Part shown: positions 55,336 to 63,373 of the stretch, one piece after another
How positions within the stretch are numbered: position 1 is the first letter of the stretch
How the letters are laid out: each line of letters starts with the position of its first letter
Source of the DNA: Pseudomonas sp. C1C7
GTDB lineage: Bacteria; Pseudomonadota; Gammaproteobacteria; Pseudomonadales; Pseudomonadaceae
DNA length: 64,000 nt
Direction of reading: 5' to 3'
NCBI RefSeq assembly: GCF_013359595.1
Contig: NZ_JABFMP010000014.1
Span: 1-64,000 of the forward strand
Position numbers and translations under genes: made by a program
The notes under the pieces: model-generated
Seen by the model: the letters and a program-made list of their open reading frames with translations, nothing else
What the model was told of the DNA's origin: nothing
Databases searched by the model: none

Positions 55336-55530
55336 TTACCTTCTGTTTTCCATCATCTTGTCGGCAAGGGCCTTGGCCCTCTCGATCAACAGATTCTGTC
55401 GGTCTTCATGGGTAGCCCCACCGACAACAGGGGCGGTCAGATTGCTTTCGGCAATCAGCGCGGCGCAGAAAAATTGATCCCAAACGGTCTGGGTGCCGGA
55501 CGATGGCTTGTTTGCCGGGTCGGAGATCAT
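55336..55530 (-). CDS. Small hypothetical protein
   Basis: 64 residues from ATG 55530 after GAGGAG. Soluble: TQTVWDQFFCAALIAESNLT, HEDRQNLLIERAKALADKMM. This resembles small DUF6124-like proteins of pseudomonads, but I do not claim the family. The last helix is charged. Confidence 0.7.
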   Translation of the reverse strand: MISDPANKPSSGTQTVWDQFFCAALIAESNLTAPVVGGATHEDRQNLLIERAKALADKMMENRR

Positions 55531-55615
55531 GGTCGACTCCTCTGGATGAGATAGCACGTTCCATTCTACGCCTGATTGGCGGCGTGACAGCCGCGCAACA
55601 GCGCTCGATGTTCGG

Positions 55616-55726
55616 CTACAGGATCAACCTGAGCAGCACGTGAGATGCAATCCACGAGGAAGCCTCCACCACCGTCCACTGAAGCAAGAGGCAAACGGTC
55701 AGGTAAGCCGCAAAGAACTTGATCAT
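55616..55726 (-). CDS. Very small hydrophobic peptide
   Basis: 36 residues: begins MIKFFAAYLTVCLLLQWTVV and ends VLLRLIL. ATG 55726 has a strong GGGAGG ribosome site 6 nt upstream, and the peptide is one likely membrane helix of about 20 residues followed by an amphipathic end. Size and build recall stress membrane peptides or type I toxins, but no antisense RNA was identified. The following 55727-55943 holds no other gene that I can support. Confidence 0.45.
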   Translation of the reverse strand: MIKFFAAYLTVCLLLQWTVVEASSWIASHVLLRLIL

Positions 55727-55943
55727 CGCTCGCCTCCCCATTCGAAGCTCCCCGCTAAAAAATCAGCGAAACACCTGGACATGTTCTGGTTGGATTCGAT
55801 TCAGCGCTGACAGTTCAATTTAAATAGAACTGGTTTTCATTCGAAGATACGCGCCCGGAAGTGTGCTTGATCGAGCATCGCCAGACTGGCGGAACCTGGC
55901 GTTCTTGAGGCGGGAGCTGCAAAGGTTTGCAGCGCACAAAAGC

Positions 55944-55973
55944 AAAAAGGGGTCACCGTTTCCGGTGACCCCT
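55944..55973 (-). terminator. Rho-independent terminator of tRNA-Val
   Basis: On the minus strand AGGGGTCACC-GGAAAC-GGTGACCCCT followed by TTTTG, 30 bp after the tRNA. Confidence 0.88.
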
Positions 55974-56002
55974 CTAGACCGCCCAGCAGAGCGGATTTTG
56001 TT

Positions 56003-56079
56003 TGGTAGGCGCGATTGGACTCGAACCAACGACCCCCACCATGTCAAGGTGGTGCTCTAACCAACTGAGCTACGTGCCT
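56003..56079 (-). tRNA. tRNA-Val (GAC)
   Basis: 77 nt with encoded CCA. Minus strand begins AGGCACGTAGCTCAGTTGGT; anticodon arm CCACC-TTGACAT-GGTGG gives anticodon GAC; T arm GTTCGAGTCC. The acceptor stem has an A-C mismatch at the fifth pair (AGGCACG against CGCGCCT). Confidence 0.95.
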
Positions 56080-56262
56080 GCTGTGAGGCGGCATTCTACG
56101 GAATTGCGTAGGGGTGTCAACACCTTTTTTCGCGCTAACCCTATGAATATGCAAAATATTTAATTTCGGCGCTGCAAAGAAGATTTTGCGGTGGCTGGCG
56201 GAGGTTTTTTAACTCGGGTAGGATCGACGCACTCGTAAAATATATTAAACAGAGGCAGCAGG

Positions 56263-57546
56263 ATGGCGAACACCCCCTACCCAGAGTCCTACTACGCCGC
56301 ATCGGCCAATGCTGTGCCGCCGCGCCCGGCTTTGCAGGACGACGTTGAGACTGATGTCTGTGTGATCGGTGCCGGCTACACCGGCTTGTCCTCTGCCCTG
56401 TTTTTGCTGGAGAGCGGTTTCAAGGTCACGGTGCTGGAAGCCGCGAAGGTCGGTTTCGGCGCGTCGGGGCGCAATGGCGGGCAGATCGTCAACAGCTACA
56501 GCCGCGATATCGATGTGATCGAACGCAGTGTCGGCCCCAAGCAGGCGCAGTTGCTGGGGCAGATGGCGTTCGAGGGTGGCCGGATCATTCGTGAGCGGGT
56601 CGCGAAGTACAACATTCAGTGCGACCTGAAGAACGGTGGCGTGTTCGCCGCGCTCACGGGCAAGCAGATGGGGCATCTGGAGTCGCAGAAGCGCCTGTGG
56701 GAGCGTTTCGGCCATACGCAGCTCGAGCTGCTGGACGAGCGCCGCATCCGCGAAGTGGTGGCTTGTGATCAATACGTTGGCGGCATGCTCGACATGAGCG
56801 GCGGACATATTCACCCGCTCAACCTGGCGCTGGGCGAAGCGGCGGCTGTGGAGTCGCTGGGCGGCACCATCTATGAGCAATCCCCGGCGATGCGTATCGA
56901 ACGCGGCGCCAATCCGGTGGTGCATACGCCACAGGGCAAGGTCCGGGCGAAGTTCATCATCGTGGCCGGCAATGCGTACCTGGGCAATCTGGTGCCGGAA
57001 CTGGCGGCCAAGTCGATGCCGTGCGGCACTCAGGTGATCACCACCGAACCTCTGGGCGATGCATTGGCCAAGAGCCTGCTGCCTCAGGACTACTGCGTCG
57101 AGGACTGCAACTACCTGCTCGACTATTACCGCCTGACGGGCGACAAGCGTCTGATTTTCGGCGGTGGCGTGGTCTATGGCGCGCGGGATCCGGCGAACAT
57201 CGAGGCGATTATCCGGCCGAAGATGCTCAAGGCCTTCCCACAGCTCAAGGACGTGAAGATCGATTACGCCTGGACCGGCAATTTCCTGCTGACCCTGTCG
57301 CGTCTGCCGCAGGTTGGGCGGCTGGGTGACAACATCTATTACTCACAGGGCTGCAGCGGCCACGGCGTGACCTACACGCATCTGGCGGGCAAGGTGCTGG
57401 CGGAGGCGTTGCGCGGTCAAGCGGAGCGTTTTGATGCGTTTGCGGACTTGCCGCACTACCCGTTCCCGGGAGGGCAATTGTTGCGCACGCCGTTTGCGGC
57501 GCTGGGGGCGTGGTATTACGGGTTGCGGGACAAGTTCGGCTACTAG
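56263..57546 (+). CDS. FAD-dependent amine oxidoreductase, PuuB-like
   Basis: 427 residues of the DAO family. FAD-binding VCVIGAGYTGLSSALFLLES near residue 30 with GFGASGRNGGQIVNSYSRDI, and the C-terminal FAD motif QGCSGHGVTYTHLAGKVLAE. The closest build is gamma-glutamylputrescine oxidase (PuuB) and related amine oxidases, which produce an aldehyde and H2O2. No other puu genes are adjacent, so the substrate is uncertain. An aldehyde product would fit the molybdenum aldehyde-oxidase-like operon just downstream on the other strand. Confidence 0.86.
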   Translation: MANTPYPESYYAASANAVPPRPALQDDVETDVCVIGAGYTGLSSALFLLESGFKVTVLEAAKVGFGASGRNGGQIVNSYSRDIDVIERSVGPKQAQLLGQMAFEGGRIIRERVAKYNIQCDLKNGGVFAALTGKQMGHLESQKRLWERFGHTQLELLDERRIREVVACDQYVGGMLDMSGGHIHPLNLALGEAAAVESLGGTIYEQSPAMRIERGANPVVHTPQGKVRAKFIIVAGNAYLGNLVPELAAKSMPCGTQVITTEPLGDALAKSLLPQDYCVEDCNYLLDYYRLTGDKRLIFGGGVVYGARDPANIEAIIRPKMLKAFPQLKDVKIDYAWTGNFLLTLSRLPQVGRLGDNIYYSQGCSGHGVTYTHLAGKVLAEALRGQAERFDAFADLPHYPFPGGQLLRTPFAALGAWYYGLRDKFGY

Positions 57547-57558
57547 CATCACCGCAAT

Positions 57559-57594
57559 CCCCTGCAGGAGCGAGCATGCTCGCTCCTGCAGGGG
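57559..57594. terminator. Perfect 36-bp palindrome
   Basis: CCCCTGCAGGAGCGAGCA joined directly to its own reverse complement, without a loop, 13 bp after the PuuB-like gene. It resembles a REP unit whose two arms have fused. Works as a likely two-way terminator. Confidence 0.6.
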
Positions 57595-57613
57595 AAAGAT
57601 CAGGGGGGATGTG

Positions 57614-58585
57614 TCAGAGGCGATCTCGTGGGATACCGCTTCGGATCCGCAGGATATCGGCCAGCACCGCCAGAGCAATCTCCGCCGGCGTCTTGCTGCC
57701 CAGGTTCAAGCCGATCGGAGCATGAACCCGCGCCAAATCCGCCTCCCCCAACCCGCCAATCCGCCGCAGACGCTCAAAGCGCTTCTGCGAAGTCTGCATC
57801 GACCCCATCACACCGATATAAAACGCCTCGGTGCGCACCGCTTCCATCATCGCCAGATCGTCGATGCGCGGATCGTGGGTCAGGGCGACCACCGCCGTGT
57901 CGCGGTGGCAGCCGCCATCGGCGATGAACACCGACGGCAGTTGGCGCCGGATCTCCACGCTGTCCAGCACGACACCTTCAAGCACCTCGTCCCGGGGATC
58001 GCAGAGAATCACCTCAAACCCCAACCCCACGGCAAACTCCGCGCAGGCCTGCGCCACGCTGGAGTATCCGGCCAGCAACAGGCGCTGAGCCGCACCGATG
58101 CGCAGGCGAACCCGGTCGATCTCGCGCTCGACGCGCACACCCTGCTCGCGATCATCGAACAGGCTGCGGGCGCCACTGGCCAGATCCACCTCGCGGATCA
58201 ACCGTCGCCGACCCAACAGCGCCGACTCCAGCTCACGCAAATGCGCCTGCACCTCGCAATCAGGCTCGAGCTTCTCGACCAGCACATCCAGCACGCCGCC
58301 ACAGGGCAGGCTGACCCGCGAGCGCGGATCATCACCTTCGCCGTAGCGCACGACGCTGACCGCCTGCTCGAAGGCGCCTTCGGCGACGCGCTCAAGGAAG
58401 TCTTCCTCGACGCAACCACCGGACAGCGAACCGATCCACTGTCCGGCGACGTTCACCGCCAGCAACGAACCCGGCGCGCGCGGCGCCGAGCCGTAGGTGG
58501 CGAGCACCGTGCAGAGCCAGATGCGCTGCCCCGCCGCCGACCACTCCAGCGCCCGTCGCACCACTTGCAGATCCAGATGCTGCAT
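57614..58585 (-). CDS. XdhC-family molybdenum-cofactor insertion protein
   Basis: 323 residues. N-terminal CoxI/XdhC domain (VLATYGSAPRAPGSLLAVNV, GSLSGGCVEEDFLERVAEG) and C-terminal NAD-like Rossmann domain (VALTHDPRIDDLAMMEAV, FYIGVMGSMQTSQKRFERL). It carries and sulfurates the cofactor for the hydroxylase encoded in the same operon. ATG 58585 lies 1 bp after the cytochrome gene. Confidence 0.9.
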   Translation of the reverse strand: MQHLDLQVVRRALEWSAAGQRIWLCTVLATYGSAPRAPGSLLAVNVAGQWIGSLSGGCVEEDFLERVAEGAFEQAVSVVRYGEGDDPRSRVSLPCGGVLDVLVEKLEPDCEVQAHLRELESALLGRRRLIREVDLASGARSLFDDREQGVRVEREIDRVRLRIGAAQRLLLAGYSSVAQACAEFAVGLGFEVILCDPRDEVLEGVVLDSVEIRRQLPSVFIADGGCHRDTAVVALTHDPRIDDLAMMEAVRTEAFYIGVMGSMQTSQKRFERLRRIGGLGEADLARVHAPIGLNLGSKTPAEIALAVLADILRIRSGIPRDRL

Positions 58586-58586
58586 G

Positions 58587-59822
58587 TCAGTGGGCCTTGT
58601 GCTCGAGCGGCGGCGCATCGGCGCGCAGCGTCTGCACGGCATTGACTGCCAGATCACCCGGTTGACCGCCCCAGCCCTGACGCAGGTAGTTCAACAGGTC
58701 GGTCAGTTGCTCGTGGCTGAGCTTCTCGGCGAAGCCCGGCATCGGTTGCATGTGCTCGAAGCCGGCGAATTTCTGCTCGCCGATACCGTCGTCGATCACC
58801 CGCACCAGGTTGCGCGGATCTTCCAGGCGCAGCGTGGTATTGCCACGCATGGCCACGGCGATATGCGGCTTGCCTTCACCTTCAGGCGCGTGGCAACCGG
58901 CGCAGACATTCAAATATTCCTGACGGCCGCGCTGGGCACTGGCAGTGAGCTTGTCCACCGGCACATCGGTAAGCACTTTCGCCACCGGCGGCTGATCGCC
59001 GAGCAGGAAGGTGGCCATGGCCGCCAGGTCCGCATCGTTCAGGTCCTGGGTGCTGTTGTGGAACACCGGGAACATCTCGTTGAACATCGTGCCCTGGGCG
59101 CTCATGCCGTGCTTGAGGAACGCGCTCAGGTCCTGGTGATTCCAGCCTCGGGCGGCGAGATCCGTGGCCAGCAAGCTCGGTGCCAGATAGCCGTTGAGAA
59201 TCCCGCCGGTCAGGCGCTTGTCCTGCTGCATCGCTCCGGTCTGGCCCCGTGGCGTGTGGCATTCGCCGCAGTGCCCGAGCACGTCGACCATGTACTGGCC
59301 GCGCTTGAAGGCTTCGCTCTTGCCCTCGGTCGACGCCAGCTTCACATCCTTGCCGTACATCATGTTCCAGGCGATCAGGCCCGGGCGCACGTTGAACGGG
59401 AAGCTCAGGCTGGTCACCGGTGCCGCGCGCTCAATGGGCTCGAAAGTCTTCAAATACGCATGAATCGCATCGGAATCTTCACGGGGCATCAGGTGGTACG
59501 AGGTGTACGGCATCGCCGGATACAGGTTGGCGCCATCACGGCGCTTGCCCTCGGTCAGCGCAGCGAAGAACTCGTCATCGTTGTACAGGCCGATGCCGTG
59601 CTCTTTGCTCGGGGTGATGTTGGTGCCGTAAATCGTGCCGAATGGCGAGACGATCGGCAGACCGCCCGCGAACGGCGCGCCACCTGGCGCGGTGTGGCAG
59701 GCCATGCAGTCGGCGGCGCGGGCGAGGTATTCGCCGCGCTTGACCTGATCATCGGCCTGCGCCAGCAATACAGGCGCAGCCAGACCTGCCGCCAGTGCCA
59801 GGCGGGTCACTAAATGCTTCAT
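58587..59822 (-). CDS. Triheme c-type cytochrome, electron acceptor subunit
   Basis: 411 residues. Signal peptide of about 22 (LALAAGLAAPVLLAQADDQV). Three heme sites: CMACH, CGECH and CAGCH, spaced over three cytochrome domains. This build is that of membrane-linked cytochrome subunits of periplasmic aldehyde and alcohol dehydrogenases; it passes electrons from the molybdenum enzyme to ubiquinone or the respiratory chain. 2 bp after the 2Fe-2S subunit gene. Confidence 0.92.
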   Translation of the reverse strand: MKHLVTRLALAAGLAAPVLLAQADDQVKRGEYLARAADCMACHTAPGGAPFAGGLPIVSPFGTIYGTNITPSKEHGIGLYNDDEFFAALTEGKRRDGANLYPAMPYTSYHLMPREDSDAIHAYLKTFEPIERAAPVTSLSFPFNVRPGLIAWNMMYGKDVKLASTEGKSEAFKRGQYMVDVLGHCGECHTPRGQTGAMQQDKRLTGGILNGYLAPSLLATDLAARGWNHQDLSAFLKHGMSAQGTMFNEMFPVFHNSTQDLNDADLAAMATFLLGDQPPVAKVLTDVPVDKLTASAQRGRQEYLNVCAGCHAPEGEGKPHIAVAMRGNTTLRLEDPRNLVRVIDDGIGEQKFAGFEHMQPMPGFAEKLSHEQLTDLLNYLRQGWGGQPGDLAVNAVQTLRADAPPLEHKAH

Positions 59823-59824
59823 GT

Positions 59825-60364
59825 TCAGCCCTCCTTGACCAGGCCGAGATCGGTCAGCACGCTGCGCGTCGCGTTGTAATAACGCACGTAGCCGGTGCAA
59901 CGGCAGATGTGATGACCGAGGCTGTCCTCGATGACTTTTTCCATCTGGCTCTTGACGATCGGCTGGCGCTGCAGCTTTTCCACCAGCACGGTCGCGGCGT
60001 TGACGAAACCTGGTGCGCAGTAGCTGCACTGGAAGGCGAATTCGTCGACGAAGCGCTGTTGAATCGGGTTCAGCTCGGTGACCTTGCCCTGCTCGTCGCG
60101 GGTCGCGTGGCCTTCGATGGTCCGCACTTTCTTGCCTTCGAAATAGTGCGCGCCGGTGATGCAGGTGCGCACTTCTTCGCTGGTGCCGTCCGGGTTGTCG
60201 ACGATCACCACGCAGGCATGGCAGATGCCCTGGCCGCAGCCCAGGCGCGAGCCGGTGAGGTTCTTGTATTCGTGCAGGTAATCGATCATCGGCAGGTCAT
60301 CAGGGATGTCCACCGGGCCGACGGATTGACCGTTGAGGGTCAGTTGAAGCGGACGGTTAGCCAT
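59825..60364 (-). CDS. 2Fe-2S subunit of molybdenum hydroxylase
   Basis: 179 residues. Plant-type ferredoxin cluster in LGCGQGICHACVVIVD plus the later Cys, and the second helical cluster in QCSYCAPGF and HICRCTGYVRYY. It relays electrons from the molybdopterin to the cytochrome. Its ATG overlaps the large-subunit stop by 8 bp. No signal peptide: it is probably carried out with the Tat-exported large subunit. Confidence 0.93.
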   Translation of the reverse strand: MANRPLQLTLNGQSVGPVDIPDDLPMIDYLHEYKNLTGSRLGCGQGICHACVVIVDNPDGTSEEVRTCITGAHYFEGKKVRTIEGHATRDEQGKVTELNPIQQRFVDEFAFQCSYCAPGFVNAATVLVEKLQRQPIVKSQMEKVIEDSLGHHICRCTGYVRYYNATRSVLTDLGLVKEG

Positions 60365-63188
60365 TGAGGGCCTCCTTGATGCGTGCAGAAGTGATAGGCA
60401 GGTCGCGGACACGTTTGCCGATGGCATGAGCCACGGCGTTACCGATGGCGCCGACCACCGGGATCATCACCACCTCGGCGATGCCCTTGGACGGGTCACT
60501 CGGCGACAGCGGCGCAAGGATTTCCGAGGTCTGCTTCCAGACGGCGACGTGGCGTGCCATCGGCAGGCGATAACGGTTGAAGTTCCAGTCCCCCTCCCCC
60601 GGTCCGCCTTCGTACAGCGGCATGTCTTCCATCAGCGCATGGCCGATACCCATGGCCGTGCCGCCTTCGATCTGGCCCTTGACCAGTTCCGGCACCAGCA
60701 CCCGACCGCACTCGACCCACGAGTGATGGTTGAGCACTTCGACGTCCGCCGAGCCCTTGTTCACTTTCAGTTCCACCAAGGTTGCCACCGGGCTGTAGTA
60801 AGTCACCGCCGCGTTGTTCAACTGGGTTGGCGGATAGGCGATGTTCTGCCGATCCAGCAGATGGAAACCGGCGCTGGTCATTTGCGCCAGTTTTGCCTTC
60901 GGTGCGCCGTCGCCGTACTTGACCGCCAGGCCGTCGAGGGGCAGACGCTCACGCACGCCGTCGATGCTGAACTCGGCCTCGGCCCAGCTCCAGCGGTTGA
61001 AACCGTGCACCGTGGCGCCGGTCACCAGACCGCGCTCGTGGGCACGCTTGGCCAGCATCGCGAATGGCAGGGGTTCCATGCCGTTGGCGGTGAGCTTGCC
61101 GTCGACCCAATGGGCGTCTTCGCGGCGCACGACGTAAGGGTTGGCCTGGCCGCCGTAAGGACCTTGCCGCCAGATCTCCAGTGCCGCCGGCCACAGGCCG
61201 TGGTTGAACAGCACGCGCGCCGCTTCACGGGTGGCGTGGCTGAAGTAGTAGGCGGAGTTGGTTGCCGACGAGGCCGAAGCGACCTTGCCGACCCAGCGCG
61301 GATTGCGCAGGAAACCGTCCTGTTCGGCCTGGCTCATGATGTAAGGGTTGCCGCCGGTGATCAGCTGCATTTCCTTCCAGTCGGTTTCGCCGGTCTTCAC
61401 TTCGTGGGCCGGGTTGCCGAGGAAATCGGCCACGACCATTGCCTGCGAAGTGGACATGCCGGTACCGATCTCGATGCCGATATGGCGCAGGCTGATGCGC
61501 CCTTCAGCGGTGAATTCGATGCTGGCCATCGGCGCTTCGGAACCGGTGCCGAAGTCTTTCTGGCAGATGGCGAAACCCACCCCGTACAAGCTGTCCGGGT
61601 CGGCGGCTTCACGCTGCTTTTTGATCGCGTCGCGGTTTTTCCAGACGTCGTGCGCTGCGGCCTTGTCGAGAATCTCGTGCAGGCGCAAGGCACCGGCAGG
61701 CACCGCGCCCTGGGTGTTTTTCATGCCCGAACGCAGGGCGTTCTTGCGGCGCAGTTCGATGGCGTCGATGCCGAGGCGATTGGCGATTTCATCGACCATC
61801 ATCTCGGTGGAAGCCATGCTCTGCAGGGTGCCGTAGCCACGCATCGACCCGGCCTCGACGGCGCGGGAATGGTAGGCGGTCACCTGCAGATCGTTCTGCG
61901 GCATGTAGTAGATCGACTGCGCTGCCGTGGCGCCAACCGCGGCCACCGACGGGCTGTAGTTGACCCGGCCGCCGCCGTCGACGCTCATCTCGGCGCGGAA
62001 AATCTTGAAACTGTAGTCGTTCTTGTCCACCGCCAGCTGGTAACGGATATCGAACGGGTGACGCTTGATGCCGCTCTGGAACTGCTCGTAGCGGTCGTTG
62101 GCCAGGCGCACCGGCACACCGGCGCCGTACAGCGCAGCGAGGGCCGCGTAGTAGACGAAGATGTTGTGGTCCTTGGAGCCGTAACCCACGGTGTAGCCAG
62201 GGTGCATGTTCAGGTTGGCCAGGCCGAAGCGCGACGGCGCGATCATCTTCGCGGTCTCGGTCGCGGTTTCCAGCGGGCACTGGGTGGCGACGACGAAATG
62301 CAGGGTCTTGGTCGCCGGGTCGTACCAGCCATTGCCGTTGTCCGGTTCCATGGCTGCAGGCTCGATCGACGGGGTCTTGTAGCGCTCATCGAACACCAGC
62401 CAGTTGTCCGGCGGCGTGTCGATCTGCTGCTTCATGCGCTCGGCGTAAAACAGCCCGCGTTCGGTCAGGTTGCCGTGCAGGTTCGGTTGCGAGTTCCACA
62501 CCGGACGACGGTTGCGCAGCATCGGGAACAGGATCGAATCCTTGAGGCTGGCGAATTCGTCTTCATCGGCCGAAGTCGCACCGCCCACACGCACGTAGCG
62601 GAAGCTGCCGTACGGATCGCCTTCGTAGAATGGCACCTGGGCGCCGTAACGAATCGCCTTGTCGTTGAACTTGAGTTTGGCCTTGGCCTGACGGAAGCGC
62701 TCGAAGTCGTTCCAGATCAGGATCGCCACCGGGTGACCGATGAACATCGGCACCTTGCCGGCCGGCAACAGTGGGTCGGGGGCGTGTTCTTCGGGGAAAA
62801 CGATACCGTCCTTGACCAGGTCCTCGGCGGTGACGATGCGGTCCGGCTGCAACTCGGCGCCGAGCCACGACAGGTCGTAACCATCGTAGATGCGGTCGGC
62901 CTTGATGGTCTTGAGCAACATGGCGTGGCCCTGCTGCTGCGGCCAGCCCGGCATGTCCTTGGCGCGGATGTCGCGGGCGAACACTTTGCTGCCGCAGACC
63001 TTGGACAGTGCGTCGTTACGGGCGCGCGCCTTGCCGTTGTTGCCAAGCCACTGCTCGGACGGCACGGTCACGCTGTTTTCCATCAGGGCCGCCAGCGCCT
63101 TGCTGCTCAGCGGCGTGAGCGTCACGCTCACGCCCGCTACCAGCCCGCCCTGAAGGAACGAACGCCGGGATATATCACGGTTGGACAT
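60357..63188 (-). CDS. Molybdopterin-binding subunit of a periplasmic aldehyde/N-heterocycle oxidoreductase
   Basis: 943 residues. The Tat signal SRRSFLQGGLVAGVSVTLTP is at the N-terminus. Xanthine-dehydrogenase-type molybdopterin domains follow (GSMRGYGTLQSMASTEMMVD, IGIEIGTGMSTSQAMVVADF), and the catalytic-Glu region KGIAEVVMIPVVGAIGNAV is near the end. The operon has no FAD subunit, which places it in the isoquinoline/aldehyde/nicotinate dehydrogenase group that uses a cytochrome instead of NAD or O2. Substrate unknown: aldehydes or N-heterocycles. Confidence 0.9.
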   Translation of the reverse strand: MSNRDISRRSFLQGGLVAGVSVTLTPLSSKALAALMENSVTVPSEQWLGNNGKARARNDALSKVCGSKVFARDIRAKDMPGWPQQQGHAMLLKTIKADRIYDGYDLSWLGAELQPDRIVTAEDLVKDGIVFPEEHAPDPLLPAGKVPMFIGHPVAILIWNDFERFRQAKAKLKFNDKAIRYGAQVPFYEGDPYGSFRYVRVGGATSADEDEFASLKDSILFPMLRNRRPVWNSQPNLHGNLTERGLFYAERMKQQIDTPPDNWLVFDERYKTPSIEPAAMEPDNGNGWYDPATKTLHFVVATQCPLETATETAKMIAPSRFGLANLNMHPGYTVGYGSKDHNIFVYYAALAALYGAGVPVRLANDRYEQFQSGIKRHPFDIRYQLAVDKNDYSFKIFRAEMSVDGGGRVNYSPSVAAVGATAAQSIYYMPQNDLQVTAYHSRAVEAGSMRGYGTLQSMASTEMMVDEIANRLGIDAIELRRKNALRSGMKNTQGAVPAGALRLHEILDKAAAHDVWKNRDAIKKQREAADPDSLYGVGFAICQKDFGTGSEAPMASIEFTAEGRISLRHIGIEIGTGMSTSQAMVVADFLGNPAHEVKTGETDWKEMQLITGGNPYIMSQAEQDGFLRNPRWVGKVASASSATNSAYYFSHATREAARVLFNHGLWPAALEIWRQGPYGGQANPYVVRREDAHWVDGKLTANGMEPLPFAMLAKRAHERGLVTGATVHGFNRWSWAEAEFSIDGVRERLPLDGLAVKYGDGAPKAKLAQMTSAGFHLLDRQNIAYPPTQLNNAAVTYYSPVATLVELKVNKGSADVEVLNHHSWVECGRVLVPELVKGQIEGGTAMGIGHALMEDMPLYEGGPGEGDWNFNRYRLPMARHVAVWKQTSEILAPLSPSDPSKGIAEVVMIPVVGAIGNAVAHAIGKRVRDLPITSARIKEALNG

Positions 63189-63373
63189 GGATCATCCTCT
63201 GGGCGGTTATGGGGTCCGCCCTTTTGGTTATCTACTGGAAATCGGGGGTGTTGCAGGAGCCCTTCCGATGTGGCGAAGGGCTGAAATGGCAGCGTAAAGC
63301 TGACTGAAGGGTTAAGTTTATAGGCTTATGTCGTTGCGGCAAATATCCAGACACAAAAAAACTGACCAAAAGA

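Noticed and set aside
60426..63284. Very long plus-strand open frame opposite the molybdenum hydroxylase large subunit
   Set aside because: It is rich in His, Arg, Gln and Val as expected from the antisense of a GC-rich gene, has no domain, and the minus-strand gene carries clear catalytic and Tat motifs.
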